Positions 40,045 to 51,389 of a stretch of 64,000 nucleotides of DNA are shown one piece after another. This DNA is from SAR86 cluster bacterium AG-447-A08 (lineage in GTDB: Bacteria; Pseudomonadota; Gammaproteobacteria; Magnimaribacterales; Magnimaribacteraceae): the NCBI GenBank assembly GCA_003212335.1, contig QCQA01000003.1:1-64000 (forward strand). Direction: 5' to 3'. Positions within the stretch are counted from its first letter, which is position 1, and each line of letters begins with the position of its first letter. The translations under genes and the position numbers were made by a program. Under the pieces are notes generated by a model. The model did no database searches. It worked only from the letters and a program-made list of their open reading frames with translations, and was not told where the DNA came from.

Positions 40045-42455
40045 TGAAAAAATATTTAATTAAAACGCTCTTTTTAGTTTCCTTCTTAGGACTTTTTCAA
40101 GCTCATCAGGTCAGCTCTAACGAAGCGTGGGTAGTTAATGATATTAGAATTAGCGGACTGCAAAGGGTCTCTGCTGGAAGTATATTTAATGTCATGCCAA
40201 TAGCTGTCGGTGACACTGTTGATGTTTATGATTTGCAAACAACTGCCAAAACAATCTTTAAAACCGGACAATTTGATGACATCCAACTAGGAAAAGAAGG
40301 AAATACATTAATAATAAGTTTAGTAGAGAGGCCTTCAATAGCTTCAATTGAACTTGATGGAAATAAAGCTTTAAAAACTGAGGATTTACTTAAAGGCTTA
40401 GATGACGCTGGGCTTTCAGAAGGACAAGTATTTAAAAGGTCAATTGTTAATAGTCTGGCAATAGAAATCCAAAGGCAATACGTTTCACAGGGTCGATATG
40501 GGGCGAAAGTAGATGTAACTACTGATGATGAACCAAGGAATCGAGTCTCTTTAAATATAGAGATCGATGAGGGAGAAGTAGCTGAAATTAAAACTATTAA
40601 TATAGTTGGCAATACCTCGTTTTCTGATGAGGAGATTCTTAATGGATTCGAGTTAAAGACTGGTGGCTGGTTCTCTTTTTTTACAAATGATAACCGTTAT
40701 TCAAGAGAAAAGTTAAAAGGCGATATCGAATCTTTAGAGTCTTTTTACAAGAACAGAGGATATGTAGAATTTAATTTAGAAAGCTCTCAAGTGAGCGTTT
40801 CTTCTGATAAAACTGGTGTTTTCATAACATTAAATATATCTGAAGGTACAACCTATAACGTTAACGAAATAAAGATTGTTGGCGATTTACCAATAGATGA
40901 AGAGGTTCTCAAGACGCTTATTTTGATTAAGACAGGTGAACGTTTCAATCAGTTCCTGGTTACAGAAACTGAAGAAATCTTCAAGAATATTTTAGGTAAT
41001 GAAGGTTATAGTTTTGCCGAAGTGAGAGGTGTTCCTGATGTTAATGAAGAATCTGAAAATGTTGACTTAACTTTCTACGTCGATGCACAACAAAGGACCT
41101 ATGTAAGGAGAATAATTTTCAAAGGAAATAAGAGAACTCATGATGTAGTTTTAAGAAGAGAAATGAGGCAAATGGAGGGTGCTTGGGCTTCAAATAATCT
41201 TATTGAAAATTCTAAATTACGTTTGGAAAGATTAGGTTTTTTTAAAGAAGTGGAGTCTGAAACAATTCCTGTACCAGGAGTTAATGATCAAATAGATGTT
41301 GAATTTACTGTTGAAGAGGAGTTTTCAGGCTCAATAGGAGGTAGTTTGGGCTATGGAGCATATGGCCTGGTTCTGGGTCTAAACTATAATGAAAATAATG
41401 CCTTTGGTACTGGGCGAGCCATAGGAATAGGTATTAATGATAGTACTTGGCAAAGAAGTTACTCCTTTAGTTATGGAGAGCCTTATTTCAATATTGATGG
41501 GGTCAGCAGAGGATATAGTGCCTATTTTAGAGAGTCTGACTATGGGCAATTCAATATAGCAAGTTATACATCTGATTCTTTTGGAGCTGGGATACAGTTT
41601 GGCCTCCCTATTAGCGATATAGAAAGAATAGGTTTAAATCTGAATTACGATAATACAAGTATCGATACAGGTTCGACGCCTGCCTCTCAGATTCTTGCAT
41701 TTACACAATCAGAGGGAACTAAATTTGAAGTTTTTAAAACACAATTTATTTGGTCAAAAGTCACTCTCAATCGTGGCTTATTTCCTACAGCAGGTCAGTC
41801 TCAATCTATAGCCCTTCAGGTTGCTGTTCCTGGAAGTTCTTTAACTTATACAAAAGCTACTTATCGACATAAATATTTCAAACCAATATTTGATGGGAGA
41901 TTTGTTTTAGGGTTTAGAGGAGAACTCGGAATGTTAGAAGCATATGGAGATACTGAAGTTGCTCCGTTTTTTGAGCATTATTACTCTGGAGGAATAAGTT
42001 CTGTGAGAGGGTTTAAACAAAATACTTTAGGACCTAGAGCTATACCGTCTCAATACTATCTAGATAATCAAGGCAATCCTATATTAGGTGAAGATGGCAA
42101 TCCTATTCTCAATCCATACTCATACTATAGAGATGACAGGTCGATTGGTGGAGCTTACCTAGTAGAAGGAGGTTTTGACTTTATATTCAAACTACCATTT
42201 ATTGATGATCAGAGATCTATGAGAAGCTCTTTCTTTATTGATATTGGTAATGTATTTTCAAAAGATTGTGGTTTTGATCAGTCAAATATAAATTGTAGTG
42301 AATTAGATCTTGGTGAATTAAGATATTCTTATGGTGTTGGTGTAACGTGGATTACACAACTAGGTCCAATGTCTCTAGCAATAGCTGCTCCTTCAAATGA
42401 GGGGCCTCTCGATGAGACCGAAAATTTTCAATTTGAAATTGGAACACAATTTTAA
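40044..42455 (+). CDS. bamA: Outer-membrane protein assembly factor BamA
   Basis: Central Omp85 protein of the BAM complex, inserting beta-barrels in the outer membrane. 803 residues, like E. coli (810). Signal peptide at residues 1-25, five POTRA domains to about residue 420, and a C-terminal 16-strand barrel ending in Phe (EIGTQF). The barrel-lumen motif VRGF is present near residue 655, followed by a loop with a duplicated GNPIL. Placed between rseP and skp as usual. Confidence 0.98.
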   Translation: MKKYLIKTLFLVSFLGLFQAHQVSSNEAWVVNDIRISGLQRVSAGSIFNVMPIAVGDTVDVYDLQTTAKTIFKTGQFDDIQLGKEGNTLIISLVERPSIASIELDGNKALKTEDLLKGLDDAGLSEGQVFKRSIVNSLAIEIQRQYVSQGRYGAKVDVTTDDEPRNRVSLNIEIDEGEVAEIKTINIVGNTSFSDEEILNGFELKTGGWFSFFTNDNRYSREKLKGDIESLESFYKNRGYVEFNLESSQVSVSSDKTGVFITLNISEGTTYNVNEIKIVGDLPIDEEVLKTLILIKTGERFNQFLVTETEEIFKNILGNEGYSFAEVRGVPDVNEESENVDLTFYVDAQQRTYVRRIIFKGNKRTHDVVLRREMRQMEGAWASNNLIENSKLRLERLGFFKEVESETIPVPGVNDQIDVEFTVEEEFSGSIGGSLGYGAYGLVLGLNYNENNAFGTGRAIGIGINDSTWQRSYSFSYGEPYFNIDGVSRGYSAYFRESDYGQFNIASYTSDSFGAGIQFGLPISDIERIGLNLNYDNTSIDTGSTPASQILAFTQSEGTKFEVFKTQFIWSKVTLNRGLFPTAGQSQSIALQVAVPGSSLTYTKATYRHKYFKPIFDGRFVLGFRGELGMLEAYGDTEVAPFFEHYYSGGISSVRGFKQNTLGPRAIPSQYYLDNQGNPILGEDGNPILNPYSYYRDDRSIGGAYLVEGGFDFIFKLPFIDDQRSMRSSFFIDIGNVFSKDCGFDQSNINCSELDLGELRYSYGVGVTWITQLGPMSLAIAAPSNEGPLDETENFQFEIGTQF

Positions 42456-42527
42456 ATATGCATAATGCTACTAAATTACTCAACAAAACTGTAGAATTCA
42501 CCGATTAGTTACTTAATGGGAAAAACT

Positions 42528-43058
42528 ATGAAATCTTTTAAAACTCTTTTTGTCGTTATAACGGCTTCTTTATTTACTTTCACACTTCATTCAGCTGATT
42601 TAAATATAGCTACCCTAGACCCTCAGGCCGCTCTTTTTAGTACCAATGTTGCAAAAAAAGAACTTGAGGAGCTAGAAAACTCAGAGGAGTGGAAAGAGGT
42701 TGTAGAAGAGCTGCAGGCTAAAGCTACAGAAGCTAGAGAAATACAAGAAAAGACTCAAAAAGATGGGCCAACCATGTCTGACGAAGAGAAGCAAGATGCA
42801 GCACAAAAGTTTCAATCTCTCCAACAAGATATTAATTTTTTAAGAGAAAAGACTAATCAGTTCAGAAACCAGACACTACAACTACTGTCTCAAGAACAAG
42901 CTGAAAAATTTCAAGTCATAGTAACTGAATTAATAAGAGCAAAGGGAATTACTCTACTGATTAATAGCGGCGGTCAACAGCAGATGCTTCTGCATGCAGA
43001 TCAAAGCTTCGATATTACACAAGAAGTTATCGATGCTATGAATGAAAAAGAAGACTAG
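42528..43058 (+). CDS. skp: Periplasmic chaperone Skp (OmpH)
   Basis: Holds unfolded outer-membrane proteins in the periplasm for BAM. About 176 residues with a signal peptide cut near HSA-D (about residue 23). The rest is long helical coiled coil (ELEELENSEEWKEVVEELQAKATEAREIQ...) typical of Skp tentacles. Start at 42528 is chosen for the better signal peptide; an ATG at 42516 would add four residues, and neither has a strong ribosome binding site. Sequence identity of the family is low, but location between bamA and lpxD supports it. Confidence 0.9.
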   Translation: MKSFKTLFVVITASLFTFTLHSADLNIATLDPQAALFSTNVAKKELEELENSEEWKEVVEELQAKATEAREIQEKTQKDGPTMSDEEKQDAAQKFQSLQQDINFLREKTNQFRNQTLQLLSQEQAEKFQVIVTELIRAKGITLLINSGGQQQMLLHADQSFDITQEVIDAMNEKED

Positions 43059-43063
43059 TTTTC

Positions 43064-44062
43064 GTGTCTTCCCCAAAAAGCTTTAAGTTATCTCAGCTCG
43101 CTACATTACTAGGTGCTGAACTTGAAGGTGATCCCGATAAAGAAATAATTGGTATTAATTCACTGACTGGTTCTACTGAAAACGAAGTTTCTTTTTTAGC
43201 TCGTGAGGCCTATGTTCCACAATTAGCTTCTTCTAAAGCAGGGGCCATTATTTGCAATTCAAAGACTTCAAAGTTATTTGATGGGAACAAACTTATTTGC
43301 TCTAACCCTTATTTAATTTATGCAAATTGCACAAAACTTTTCAAGGAAAAAACCTCCATACAAGAGGGGATATCAAACCTTGCTTTCATAGACAGTTCTT
43401 CCTCAATCTCCGATTCAGCTTCTGTTTCAAATTTTGTTTCTATCTCTGCAGATGCTGTTATTGAAGATGATGTAATTTTGATGCCAGGAGTTTTTGTAGG
43501 AAAAGGAAGTAAGATTGGTAAAGGTAGCATAGTTCATGCAAACGTCTCATTATATGATTCAGTTGAAATTGGACAAGATTGCATTATCCATTCTGGAACG
43601 GTAATTGGGTCCGACGGATTAGGTTTTGCAAAAGATAATAATGAATGGATTAAAATTGAGCATTTAGGAAAGGTTCAAATTGGTAATAATGTTGAAATAG
43701 GATCAAATTCAACGATAGATAGAGGTTCTATTGGCGACACTGTCATCGGTGGAAATGTCAAAATAGATAATCAGGTACACATTGCCCACAATGTTACTAT
43801 TGGTTCTGGAACAGCCATAGCGGGAAATAGTGCGATAGCTGGAAGTACAAAAATAGGAAAGAATTGCACTTTAGCTGGATGCAGTGCAGTAGTAGATAAT
43901 ATTGAAATAGTAGATGAGGTCCACATAACCGCGATGACCTTGATTACTAAAAGTATCAAAGAAAGTGGCTTTTATTCTTCCGGAACACCTTTTATGAAAA
44001 ATTCCGATTGGAAAAAAAATGCCGTTGCTTTTAAAAAGCTTCGAGAAATAACAAAAAAGTAA
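43064..44062 (+). CDS. lpxD: UDP-3-O-acylglucosamine N-acyltransferase
   Basis: Third step of lipid A synthesis: N-acylation with 3-hydroxyacyl-ACP. 332 residues from a GTG start. The N-terminal uridine-binding domain has LGAELEGDPDKEIIGINSL, and the left-handed beta-helix of hexapeptide repeats covers about residues 105-290. The catalytic His lies in NQVHIAHNVTIG. Order skp-lpxD-fabZ-lpxA-lpxB is standard. Confidence 0.97.
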   Translation: MSSPKSFKLSQLATLLGAELEGDPDKEIIGINSLTGSTENEVSFLAREAYVPQLASSKAGAIICNSKTSKLFDGNKLICSNPYLIYANCTKLFKEKTSIQEGISNLAFIDSSSSISDSASVSNFVSISADAVIEDDVILMPGVFVGKGSKIGKGSIVHANVSLYDSVEIGQDCIIHSGTVIGSDGLGFAKDNNEWIKIEHLGKVQIGNNVEIGSNSTIDRGSIGDTVIGGNVKIDNQVHIAHNVTIGSGTAIAGNSAIAGSTKIGKNCTLAGCSAVVDNIEIVDEVHITAMTLITKSIKESGFYSSGTPFMKNSDWKKNAVAFKKLREITKK

Positions 44063-44066
44063 ATAA

Positions 44067-44513
44067 ATGGAAGTTGAAATAAATATAGAAGAAATCCAAG
44101 AGTTTTTACCTCATAGGTATCCTATGCTACTTGTTGATAGGGTAACAAATATGGTTTTGGGAGAATCAATAAAAGCTTATAAAAATATAACTACAAATGA
44201 GCCCTTTTTTATGGGACATTTTCCTGGAAAACAAGTAATGCCTGGTGTCTTAATAGTAGAAGCAATGGCTCAAGCATCAGGTATTCTGGGATTTAAAACT
44301 ATGGATAAACGACCAGAAGATGGGTCTATATATTATTTTGTAGGAGCAGATAACTTACGTTTTAAAAGACCAGCTATTCCTGGAGATAAACTTATCTTGA
44401 ATTCTACTGTGATCACAAATAAAAAAGGTATATGGAAATTCGATTGTTCCGCTACTGTTGAAGAGGACTTAGTAGCCAAAGCCACTATACTATGTGCTGA
44501 TAGGCCCAAATAA
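44067..44513 (+). CDS. fabZ: 3-hydroxyacyl-ACP dehydratase FabZ
   Basis: Dehydrates 3-hydroxyacyl-ACP in saturated chain elongation and competes with LpxA/LpxD for precursors. 148 residues. Motifs [13 protein letters not shown], the active-site His in [22 protein letters not shown] and Glu in the same block are present. Between lpxD and lpxA. Confidence 0.98.
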   Translation: MEVEINIEEIQEFLPHRYPMLLVDRVTNMVLGESIKAYKNITTNEPFFMGHFPGKQVMPGVLIVEAMAQASGILGFKTMDKRPEDGSIYYFVGADNLRFKRPAIPGDKLILNSTVITNKKGIWKFDCSATVEEDLVAKATILCADRPK

Positions 44514-44515
44514 TC

Positions 44516-45286
44516 ATGATACATCCTTCTTCTATAATTGATCCAACAGCAATTATTGCTGATTCAGTAGAAATAGGTCCCTTTTGCCTTATTGGCCCTG
44601 ACGTTGAAATAGATGAAGATACTAGGATTGAATCACATGTAATTTTGAAAGGTCCTACAAAGATTGGTAAAAGAAATCATATTTTCCAATTTTCTACTTT
44701 AGGAGATGGGAGTCCAGATAAGAAGTATAAGAATGAACCAACAACACTAACTATTGGAGATGACAATATTGTTAGAGAAGGTGTCACTATACATAGAGGT
44801 ACAGTTCAAGACAGAGGTGATACATTAATAGGAAATAGAAACCTTATTATGGCCTATTCTCACATTGCTCATGACTGTGTATTGGGAGATGACATCGTTT
44901 TGACAAATCAAGCAGCTCTGGCTGGCTCTGTAACTGTTGGGGATGGAGCTATTTTAGGAGGCTATGCCATAGTTCACCAATTTTGTTCAATCGGAAGTTA
45001 TAGTTTTTGTGCTATGGGTAGTGCAGTAAATAAAGACATACCTGCTTATGTCAAAGTAAGAGGCAATCCTGCCAAACCTTTTGGTATCAATGTAACAGGT
45101 ATAAAAAGAATAGGTTATTCTAAAGAAAGTATTGAGGCATTAAGGTCTGCCTATAGGTCAATTTACAGAAAAAAATTAACAGTTGAGGAAGCTGTGAAAG
45201 AACTTAAATCATTAAGAAATGAGTTCGCAGAAGTTGATCTTTTTCTCTCGTCTATAGAAAATTCAACGAGAGGCATATCTCGTTAA
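44516..45286 (+). CDS. lpxA: UDP-N-acetylglucosamine O-acyltransferase
   Basis: First step of lipid A synthesis. 256 residues. Beta-helix repeats start IHPSSIIDPTAIIADSVEIGPFCLIG. The catalytic His is in YSHIAHDCVLGD, and the C-terminal helical domain has KRIGYSKESIEALRSAYR. The stop overlaps the lpxB start by one base (TAATG). Confidence 0.98.
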   Translation: MIHPSSIIDPTAIIADSVEIGPFCLIGPDVEIDEDTRIESHVILKGPTKIGKRNHIFQFSTLGDGSPDKKYKNEPTTLTIGDDNIVREGVTIHRGTVQDRGDTLIGNRNLIMAYSHIAHDCVLGDDIVLTNQAALAGSVTVGDGAILGGYAIVHQFCSIGSYSFCAMGSAVNKDIPAYVKVRGNPAKPFGINVTGIKRIGYSKESIEALRSAYRSIYRKKLTVEEAVKELKSLRNEFAEVDLFLSSIENSTRGISR

Positions 45287-46404
45287 TGGTTGAAAAAGGC
45301 CAAAACCCAAAAATCAAAATAGCTATAGTTGCCGGTGAAAAATCGGGTGATGAATTAGGGGCACCTTTAATGCAATCCTTAAAGTCTCTCAATCCCTCAA
45401 TTGAATTTGTTGGAGTAGGGGGTTCAAAGATGATATCTGAGGGCTTGGATTCTTATTTTGATATGAATGAGATATCCGTAATGGGGATAATTGAGCCTCT
45501 CTTAAATTTAAAAAAATTACTTCAACTAAGAAAAGGTTTAAAAGACTATCTATTGAAAGAAAAACCAGATATTTTCATAGGCATTGATTCTCCTGATTTC
45601 AATCTTCCTATTTCAAAGTTTTTAAGAAGAAATTCCTCCCTTAAAACTGTTCAATATGTCAGTCCGTCTGTTTGGGCCTGGAGAAAAGGACGTATAAAGT
45701 CTATGGAAAAATCCATAGATTTAGTAGTGACCCTATTTCCTTTTGAAGGATCTGCCTATGAAGGTTCAAAAATTAAGGAGAGCTACGTGGGACATCCACT
45801 CGCTTATAAAATTAACATTAAACAAGAAGAAATTGATAGAAAGAGTGAAAATACCATAGCGTTGTTACCAGGGAGTAGAAAATCAGAAATATTATCTATG
45901 GGTGATTTAATGGTTAGAGCAGCGAAGAAATTAAAAGAAATAAATCCCCAATATGAATTCCTTATGCCATTATCTAATAAAGATCATTTAGAATTATTTC
46001 AAGAGAACTTAGAAGGATTAGTAAACGTTTCTTATGGTAATTCTCAAGAAGTTCTAAAACTATCTAAACTTTCTATAATGACTTCAGGAACTGCGACACT
46101 TGAGTCAATTCTGTCTTTCACACCCTGTATAGCTTTATATAGAACTAGTTGGCTTTCATATTTCATCATTAAGCCTTTATTACAAATTGATTCTTTTTCC
46201 CTACCAAATTTAATAACAGGAAAAAAGATTCTCCCAGAACTACTTCAGGCAGACGTAACAATTGACAATATTATTGCTTCAGTCGAAGCAGTTACAGAAA
46301 AAGACTTTGAAACCTTCTTGGAAGAATTTAATCATATAAAAGAGAATTTGAGGGCAGGTGGTGTAAACAAGGCCTCTCAAGAAATTTTACAGTTATTGAA
46401 TTGA
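45286..46404 (+). CDS. lpxB: Lipid-A-disaccharide synthase
   Basis: Condenses UDP-diacylglucosamine with lipid X to form the lipid A disaccharide. 372 residues. [17 protein letters not shown] at the N-terminus, [16 protein letters not shown], and the characteristic [15 protein letters not shown] near residue 124 are present, as is [10 protein letters not shown]. It overlaps rnhB by four bases. Confidence 0.98.
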   Translation: MVEKGQNPKIKIAIVAGEKSGDELGAPLMQSLKSLNPSIEFVGVGGSKMISEGLDSYFDMNEISVMGIIEPLLNLKKLLQLRKGLKDYLLKEKPDIFIGIDSPDFNLPISKFLRRNSSLKTVQYVSPSVWAWRKGRIKSMEKSIDLVVTLFPFEGSAYEGSKIKESYVGHPLAYKINIKQEEIDRKSENTIALLPGSRKSEILSMGDLMVRAAKKLKEINPQYEFLMPLSNKDHLELFQENLEGLVNVSYGNSQEVLKLSKLSIMTSGTATLESILSFTPCIALYRTSWLSYFIIKPLLQIDSFSLPNLITGKKILPELLQADVTIDNIIASVEAVTEKDFETFLEEFNHIKENLRAGGVNKASQEILQLLN

Positions 46405-46967
46405 TTGAAGCGGGTGTAGATGAAGCAGGGCGAGGCCCTTTGGCAGGTCCAGTTTTTGCTGCTGCTGTAATATTAGATAAAGAGATACAAATTGAAGGAC
46501 TAAATGATTCGAAGAAGATTTCAGAAAAAAAAAGAGAGTCAATTGCTCAAGAAATTAAAGAAAAAGCCATTGCATGGTCAATAGGGATAAGCTCTTCCGA
46601 AGAAATTGATGATGTAAATATTTTAAAAGCAACTTTAATGGCAATGAAAAGAGCTATTGAAGGTTTAAAGATATTTCCTGATATCGCACTTATTGATGGA
46701 CAACATGCGCCTCAAGCTGAGTGTAAAGTGAGAACAATAGTGAAAGGAGACCAATCACAAAAAAATATTATGGCTGCTTCAATTCTTGCTAAGGTAAGTA
46801 GAGACAACTATATGAAAGAAATTGATGATAAATACCCTGAATATGGTTTCAAACAACACAAAGGTTATCCTACAAAGATGCACCTAGAAGCATTAAAATT
46901 ATACGGCGTTACAAGCGAACATAGATTAAGCTTTAAACCTGTAAAGAAAATAAATGAACCAAGTTGA
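46401..46967 (+). CDS. rnhB: Ribonuclease HII
   Basis: Cleaves RNA in RNA/DNA hybrids and at single ribonucleotides in DNA. 188 residues from a TTG start overlapping the lpxB stop. N-terminal [14 protein letters not shown] contains the first two acidic catalytic residues (Asp7, Glu8); LIDGQ and [13 protein letters not shown] follow. The C-terminal half has [17 protein letters not shown]. Overlaps dnaE by 14 bases. Confidence 0.97.
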   Translation: MIEAGVDEAGRGPLAGPVFAAAVILDKEIQIEGLNDSKKISEKKRESIAQEIKEKAIAWSIGISSSEEIDDVNILKATLMAMKRAIEGLKIFPDIALIDGQHAPQAECKVRTIVKGDQSQKNIMAASILAKVSRDNYMKEIDDKYPEYGFKQHKGYPTKMHLEALKLYGVTSEHRLSFKPVKKINEPS

Positions 46968-49900
46968 AAATTTAGATTTTGTCCATCTACATGTACATTC
47001 TGAGTACTCTTTAGTAGATGGCATAATAAGAGTTAATGAGCTTGTAGATCATACAGTAAAATTAGGTTACCACTCGATAGCATTAACAGATTTAACAAAT
47101 CTTTTTGGTTTAATTGAATTTTATAGGTCAGCAAGGAAACAAGGCATCAAGCCCATAGTCGGTTCAGAAGTTTACGTTGCAAAAGACAAAGACTCTGTTG
47201 CAGCTCCATTGGTATTATTGGCAAAAAATAAACAAGGATATATAAACTTAACCAAGCTAGTTTCTAAAGCTTATGTTGAAGGACAAGTTAATGGAGATCC
47301 CATTGTTCTTTTTAGTTGGTTAGAAGAGTTTTCTCAGGGAATTATAGCCCTTTCAGGTGGTCAGGAAGGTCATATAGGAAACTCTGTTCTGGCGGGCAAT
47401 GATCAACTCTCTGAATCAAGAGTAGACTTTTTCAAAACTATATTTGGAGAAGATTTCTTTATAGAAATTCAAAGAACAGGAAAAGCTAATGAGAAAGAAT
47501 ATAACGATTCAGTACTGAGGATAGCTTCAAAGAAAGACGTACCCGTTGTAGCTACTAATAATGTCAGATTTTTAAATGCCGTTGATCCAGAAATTTCTCC
47601 ATCTGACTTTGAAGCCCACGAAGCTAGAGTTTGTATACAGAGAGGGGAAACCCTAGACGACCCTCGAAGACCGAAAAATTACTCGGAAGAGCAGTTCTTA
47701 AGAAGCAAAGAAGAGATGGTACAGCTGTTTTCTGATATACCTGAAGCTCTATTAAATACTGTACGTATTGCTTCAAAATGCAATATAGATTTGGAATTAG
47801 GAAAGTTTTACCTACCGGATTTTGAAGTCCCAGATGAGTATTCAAGAGAAGAATTCCTTCGAATAATCTCTCGAGAAGGGTTGTCCAAAAGAATAAAGGA
47901 CATTAAAGAATCTATAGATTCTTACGAATTAAACGAGCCTACTTATTACGAGAGATTAGATTACGAGTTAGATATGATTTGTAAGTTAGATTTCGCTGGT
48001 TACTTCCTCATAGTTGCAGATTTCGTAAATTGGGCTCAAAAAAATGAAATTCCTGTCGGACCAGGAAGGGGTTCTGGGGCCGGCTCAATCGTCGCTTATG
48101 CATTAGGTATAACGGCAATAGATCCAATTAAGTACGACTTATTATTTGAAAGATTTCTTAACCCAGAAAGGGTAAGTAACCCTGATTTTGATATTGATTT
48201 CTGTATAGAAGGTCGGGATAAGGTTCTTGAGTATGTTACTAATAAGTATGGAAAGGACTCTGTAGCTCAAATTAGTACAAGAGGGACTATGGCCGCGAGA
48301 GCTGTTTTACGAGACGTAGTAAGAGTTTTAGGAAAGCCATATGGTTTCGGAGATCGTCTAGCTAAAGCGATTCCTGATGTTCTTGGTATAAGTCTTGACG
48401 AAGCTTATAAAGAAAAACAATTTAAAGAAACGATAGAAGAATCTGATGAATCTAGAGAGGTTTTTGATATGGCTCTTAAGTTGGAAGGCTTATCAAGGAG
48501 TGTAGGTACTCATGCTGCGGGTGTTGTAATAGCTCCTACAGCGTTAACTGACTTCACTCCACTTTTCTTAGATTCTGATAAGGGTACAGTTGCTTCGCAA
48601 TTTGATATGGGCGATGTTGAGTCGGCTGGATTAGTTAAATTTGATTTTCTTGGACTAAAGACATTGACCATCGTAGATCAATCTGTAAGAAGAATTAATG
48701 CCAAGGTAAAAAATAAAGAAGAAGAAATTGATATAGAAAATCTATCTTTAAAGGACTCTAAAACTTTTGAACTTTTACAAAGAGGAGAAACAACAGGTAT
48801 ATTTCAACTTGAATCCAGGGGTATGAGAGATTATTTAAAACAACTAGTCCCGAATGATTTTGAAGACATTGTAAGCATGAACGCTTTGTATCGCCCTGGT
48901 GCACTGGGTATGAATATGGTTGATTCTTATATAAATAGGAAGCACGGAAAAGAAGAAGTGACATATGGACATGATGCTGTAAAAAAGATTCTTAGCACTA
49001 CTTATGGAGTCATTGTCTATCAAGAACAAGTTATGCAAATAGCCCAAGAGTTATCTGGATTTTCATTGGGACAGGCTGATATTTTAAGAAGAGCTATGGG
49101 AAAAAAGAAGAAGGAAGAGATGGAAAGCTTACGATCTACCTTCGTAGAAGGTGCAGTAAAAAAAGATGTAAATGAACATTATGCTGCAAATCTTTTTGAT
49201 CAGATAGAGCAATTTGCAGGGTATGGATTCAATAGGTCACATTCAGTTGGTTACGCCTTAATTGCATATCAGACAGCTTGGTTAAAGGCGCACTATCCTG
49301 CAGAATTTATGGCATCAGTTCTTTCGTGTGATTTGGGTAATACCGACAATATTCAGCTTTTCGTAGATGATTGTAAAAACATTGGTCTAACTGTATTGAG
49401 TCCAGATATCAATAAAAGCTCATATAGATTTGAAGATCTTGATTCTTCTACTATTTTGTATGGGCTTGGAGCGATAAAGGGCATAGGAGAGTCATTAGTA
49501 GAACAAATCGTTATTGAAAGACAAAGTAAGCGCTTTGAAGATATGTATGATTTTTGCATGAGAGTTGGATTTAACAAGGTAAATAAACGAATTCTCACAA
49601 CCCTAATTGGTTCAGGGGCTATGGACTCATTAGGAAGTAGAGAGGACCTTTTTCGAAGAATTGATTCATGCTTAAAAAATGCTGAGCAAGCCTCCGAACG
49701 ACATAAAAGCAATATAAAAGATCTCTTTGGGGAAGAATTTGTTTCTCCTTCTGAAGAGGAAATTGATGAGAAAATAGAATTCGATGAAGTATCTGCTGAA
49801 TGGAATGCCCTTGGTTTTTATTTAGATTCTCATCCATTAGAAAATAAAAAGAGAGAGGTCAGAAAAATGTGTGGTTTCTTTATCTCTGAACTTCAATCTG

Positions 49901-50433
49901 AGACTCATAAGCAGAGGATAGCAGGATGCTTGATGCAGTTTAATGTGCGCCAAGGAAAGAGAGGAAGATTTGCTTTTGCAACTCTTGATGATGGCTCTGC
50001 CAAGATTGAAGTTTCTATTTGGGCAGATGTATTTGAAAAATATAGAAACCTTTTAAAGAAGGGGCAGGTATTAGTTGTTGAGGGCATTATAGAGAAGGAT
50101 GATTATTCAGATTCAGTGAAACATAAAATGATAGCTGAGAGGATTTTGACCTTTGATGAGGCGCGTCGTGAATACATAAAAAATATAAAAATAAATATAG
50201 AAAATAATACTGAAGAGACTAACTCAGTAGTTAACTCTCTTAAAGAAATTGCTAATAGTTCTGAAGGAAATACAGTGTTAATTTCTTACAAAGGAAACTC
50301 AGCGAAGGCAGATATAGCTCTCCCAAGTAATTTTTCAGTAAAACTTGATGATTCTTCTGTGAAGGCTTTAGATAAACGTTTTGGGGCAGAAAACGTAGAG
50401 TTCGTTTATCATACCCAGACTCACATAAACTAA
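46954..50433 (+). CDS. dnaE: DNA polymerase III alpha subunit
   Basis: Catalytic subunit of the replicative polymerase. 1159 residues, as E. coli (1160). PHP domain [14 protein letters not shown] at the N-terminus; polymerase core with [19 protein letters not shown] and the catalytic acidic residues in PDFDIDFC near residue 412; a third in the palm further on. C-terminal OB fold ([20 protein letters not shown]) and tau-binding end. Its first 14 bases lie within rnhB. Confidence 0.99.
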   Translation: MNQVENLDFVHLHVHSEYSLVDGIIRVNELVDHTVKLGYHSIALTDLTNLFGLIEFYRSARKQGIKPIVGSEVYVAKDKDSVAAPLVLLAKNKQGYINLTKLVSKAYVEGQVNGDPIVLFSWLEEFSQGIIALSGGQEGHIGNSVLAGNDQLSESRVDFFKTIFGEDFFIEIQRTGKANEKEYNDSVLRIASKKDVPVVATNNVRFLNAVDPEISPSDFEAHEARVCIQRGETLDDPRRPKNYSEEQFLRSKEEMVQLFSDIPEALLNTVRIASKCNIDLELGKFYLPDFEVPDEYSREEFLRIISREGLSKRIKDIKESIDSYELNEPTYYERLDYELDMICKLDFAGYFLIVADFVNWAQKNEIPVGPGRGSGAGSIVAYALGITAIDPIKYDLLFERFLNPERVSNPDFDIDFCIEGRDKVLEYVTNKYGKDSVAQISTRGTMAARAVLRDVVRVLGKPYGFGDRLAKAIPDVLGISLDEAYKEKQFKETIEESDESREVFDMALKLEGLSRSVGTHAAGVVIAPTALTDFTPLFLDSDKGTVASQFDMGDVESAGLVKFDFLGLKTLTIVDQSVRRINAKVKNKEEEIDIENLSLKDSKTFELLQRGETTGIFQLESRGMRDYLKQLVPNDFEDIVSMNALYRPGALGMNMVDSYINRKHGKEEVTYGHDAVKKILSTTYGVIVYQEQVMQIAQELSGFSLGQADILRRAMGKKKKEEMESLRSTFVEGAVKKDVNEHYAANLFDQIEQFAGYGFNRSHSVGYALIAYQTAWLKAHYPAEFMASVLSCDLGNTDNIQLFVDDCKNIGLTVLSPDINKSSYRFEDLDSSTILYGLGAIKGIGESLVEQIVIERQSKRFEDMYDFCMRVGFNKVNKRILTTLIGSGAMDSLGSREDLFRRIDSCLKNAEQASERHKSNIKDLFGEEFVSPSEEEIDEKIEFDEVSAEWNALGFYLDSHPLENKKREVRKMCGFFISELQSETHKQRIAGCLMQFNVRQGKRGRFAFATLDDGSAKIEVSIWADVFEKYRNLLKKGQVLVVEGIIEKDDYSDSVKHKMIAERILTFDEARREYIKNIKINIENNTEETNSVVNSLKEIANSSEGNTVLISYKGNSAKADIALPSNFSVKLDDSSVKALDKRFGAENVEFVYHTQTHIN

Positions 50434-50441
50434 ATTTTAAA

Positions 50442-51389
50442 ATGTTAAAGAGTTACTTAGATTTTGAGCAACCCATAGCAGATCTCGAACAGCAGGTCTT
50501 AGATCTTAAAGATTCTGAACTGGATGAAGAGTCTATACAAAAAGAAGTCATAAGACTGAATGAATCAATAATGAAAACAACAGAAAAGATTTATTCGAAC
50601 TTAACCCCTTGGCAGAATGTTCAAGTTGCCCGACATCCAGAGAGACCACACTTTCTAGATTACATTGAAAGGATATCAGATGATTTTGATGAACTTCATG
50701 GAGATAGACATTTTTCTGATGATAGAGCTGTCATTGGTGGTATAGGATCAATCGGTGAGTATAAGGTTATGTTTATAGGTCATGAGAAAGGAAGATCTAC
50801 CGAAGAAAAAATCCTTCATAATTTTGGAATGTCTCAACCAGAGGGTTATAGAAAGGCGTGTCGTTTGATGCAACTTGCCGAAAGATTTTCGTTGCCAGTT
50901 GTTACATTGGTAGATACTCCAGGGGCCTATCCTGGTATTGATAGCGAAGAAAGAGGTCAAAGTGAAGCAATTGCCTATAATTTGAGAGTAATGTCCTCTT
51001 TAAAAACCCCAATAATTGTAAATGTTGTTGGAGAGGGTGGATCAGGAGGAGCTTTGGCATTAGGAGTTGGAGACCATATAACAATGCTCGAACATTCAAC
51101 TTACTCTGTTGCTTCTCCAGAAGCTTGCGCTAGTATTGTTTGGAGAGATTCTACAAAAGCAGATTTAGCAGCTGAAGCTATGAAATTAAATGCTGAGAGT
51201 ATTCTTGATTTGGGTTTAATTGATGAAGTTATACCAGAACCGCTTGGTGGAGCTCATCGGAGCTTTGATCAGGCTTCATCAAACCTATCTAAAGTACTAA
51301 TGAGAAGTTTAGATCAACTTACTAGCACTCCCTTAAATACACTTTTAGAAAAGAGATACGAGAGATTGATGAGTTACGGTTCTATTTAA
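50442..51389 (+). CDS. accA: Acetyl-CoA carboxylase carboxyltransferase subunit alpha
   Basis: With AccD transfers CO2 from biotin to acetyl-CoA, forming malonyl-CoA. 315 residues. Conserved LTPWQNVQVARHPERPHFLDYI, DRHFSDDRAVIGGIG, and the CoA/oxyanion region VTLVDTPGAYPGIDSEERGQSEAIA. Downstream of dnaE as in E. coli. It overlaps tilS by one base. Confidence 0.98.
   Translation: MLKSYLDFEQPIADLEQQVLDLKDSELDEESIQKEVIRLNESIMKTTEKIYSNLTPWQNVQVARHPERPHFLDYIERISDDFDELHGDRHFSDDRAVIGGIGSIGEYKVMFIGHEKGRSTEEKILHNFGMSQPEGYRKACRLMQLAERFSLPVVTLVDTPGAYPGIDSEERGQSEAIAYNLRVMSSLKTPIIVNVVGEGGSGGALALGVGDHITMLEHSTYSVASPEACASIVWRDSTKADLAAEAMKLNAESILDLGLIDEVIPEPLGGAHRSFDQASSNLSKVLMRSLDQLTSTPLNTLLEKRYERLMSYGSI

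Noticed and set aside
42064-42120. Tandem repeat as a CRISPR or mobile element trace
   Set aside because: Only two 11-base copies, in frame in bamA; no spacers or flanking signs.
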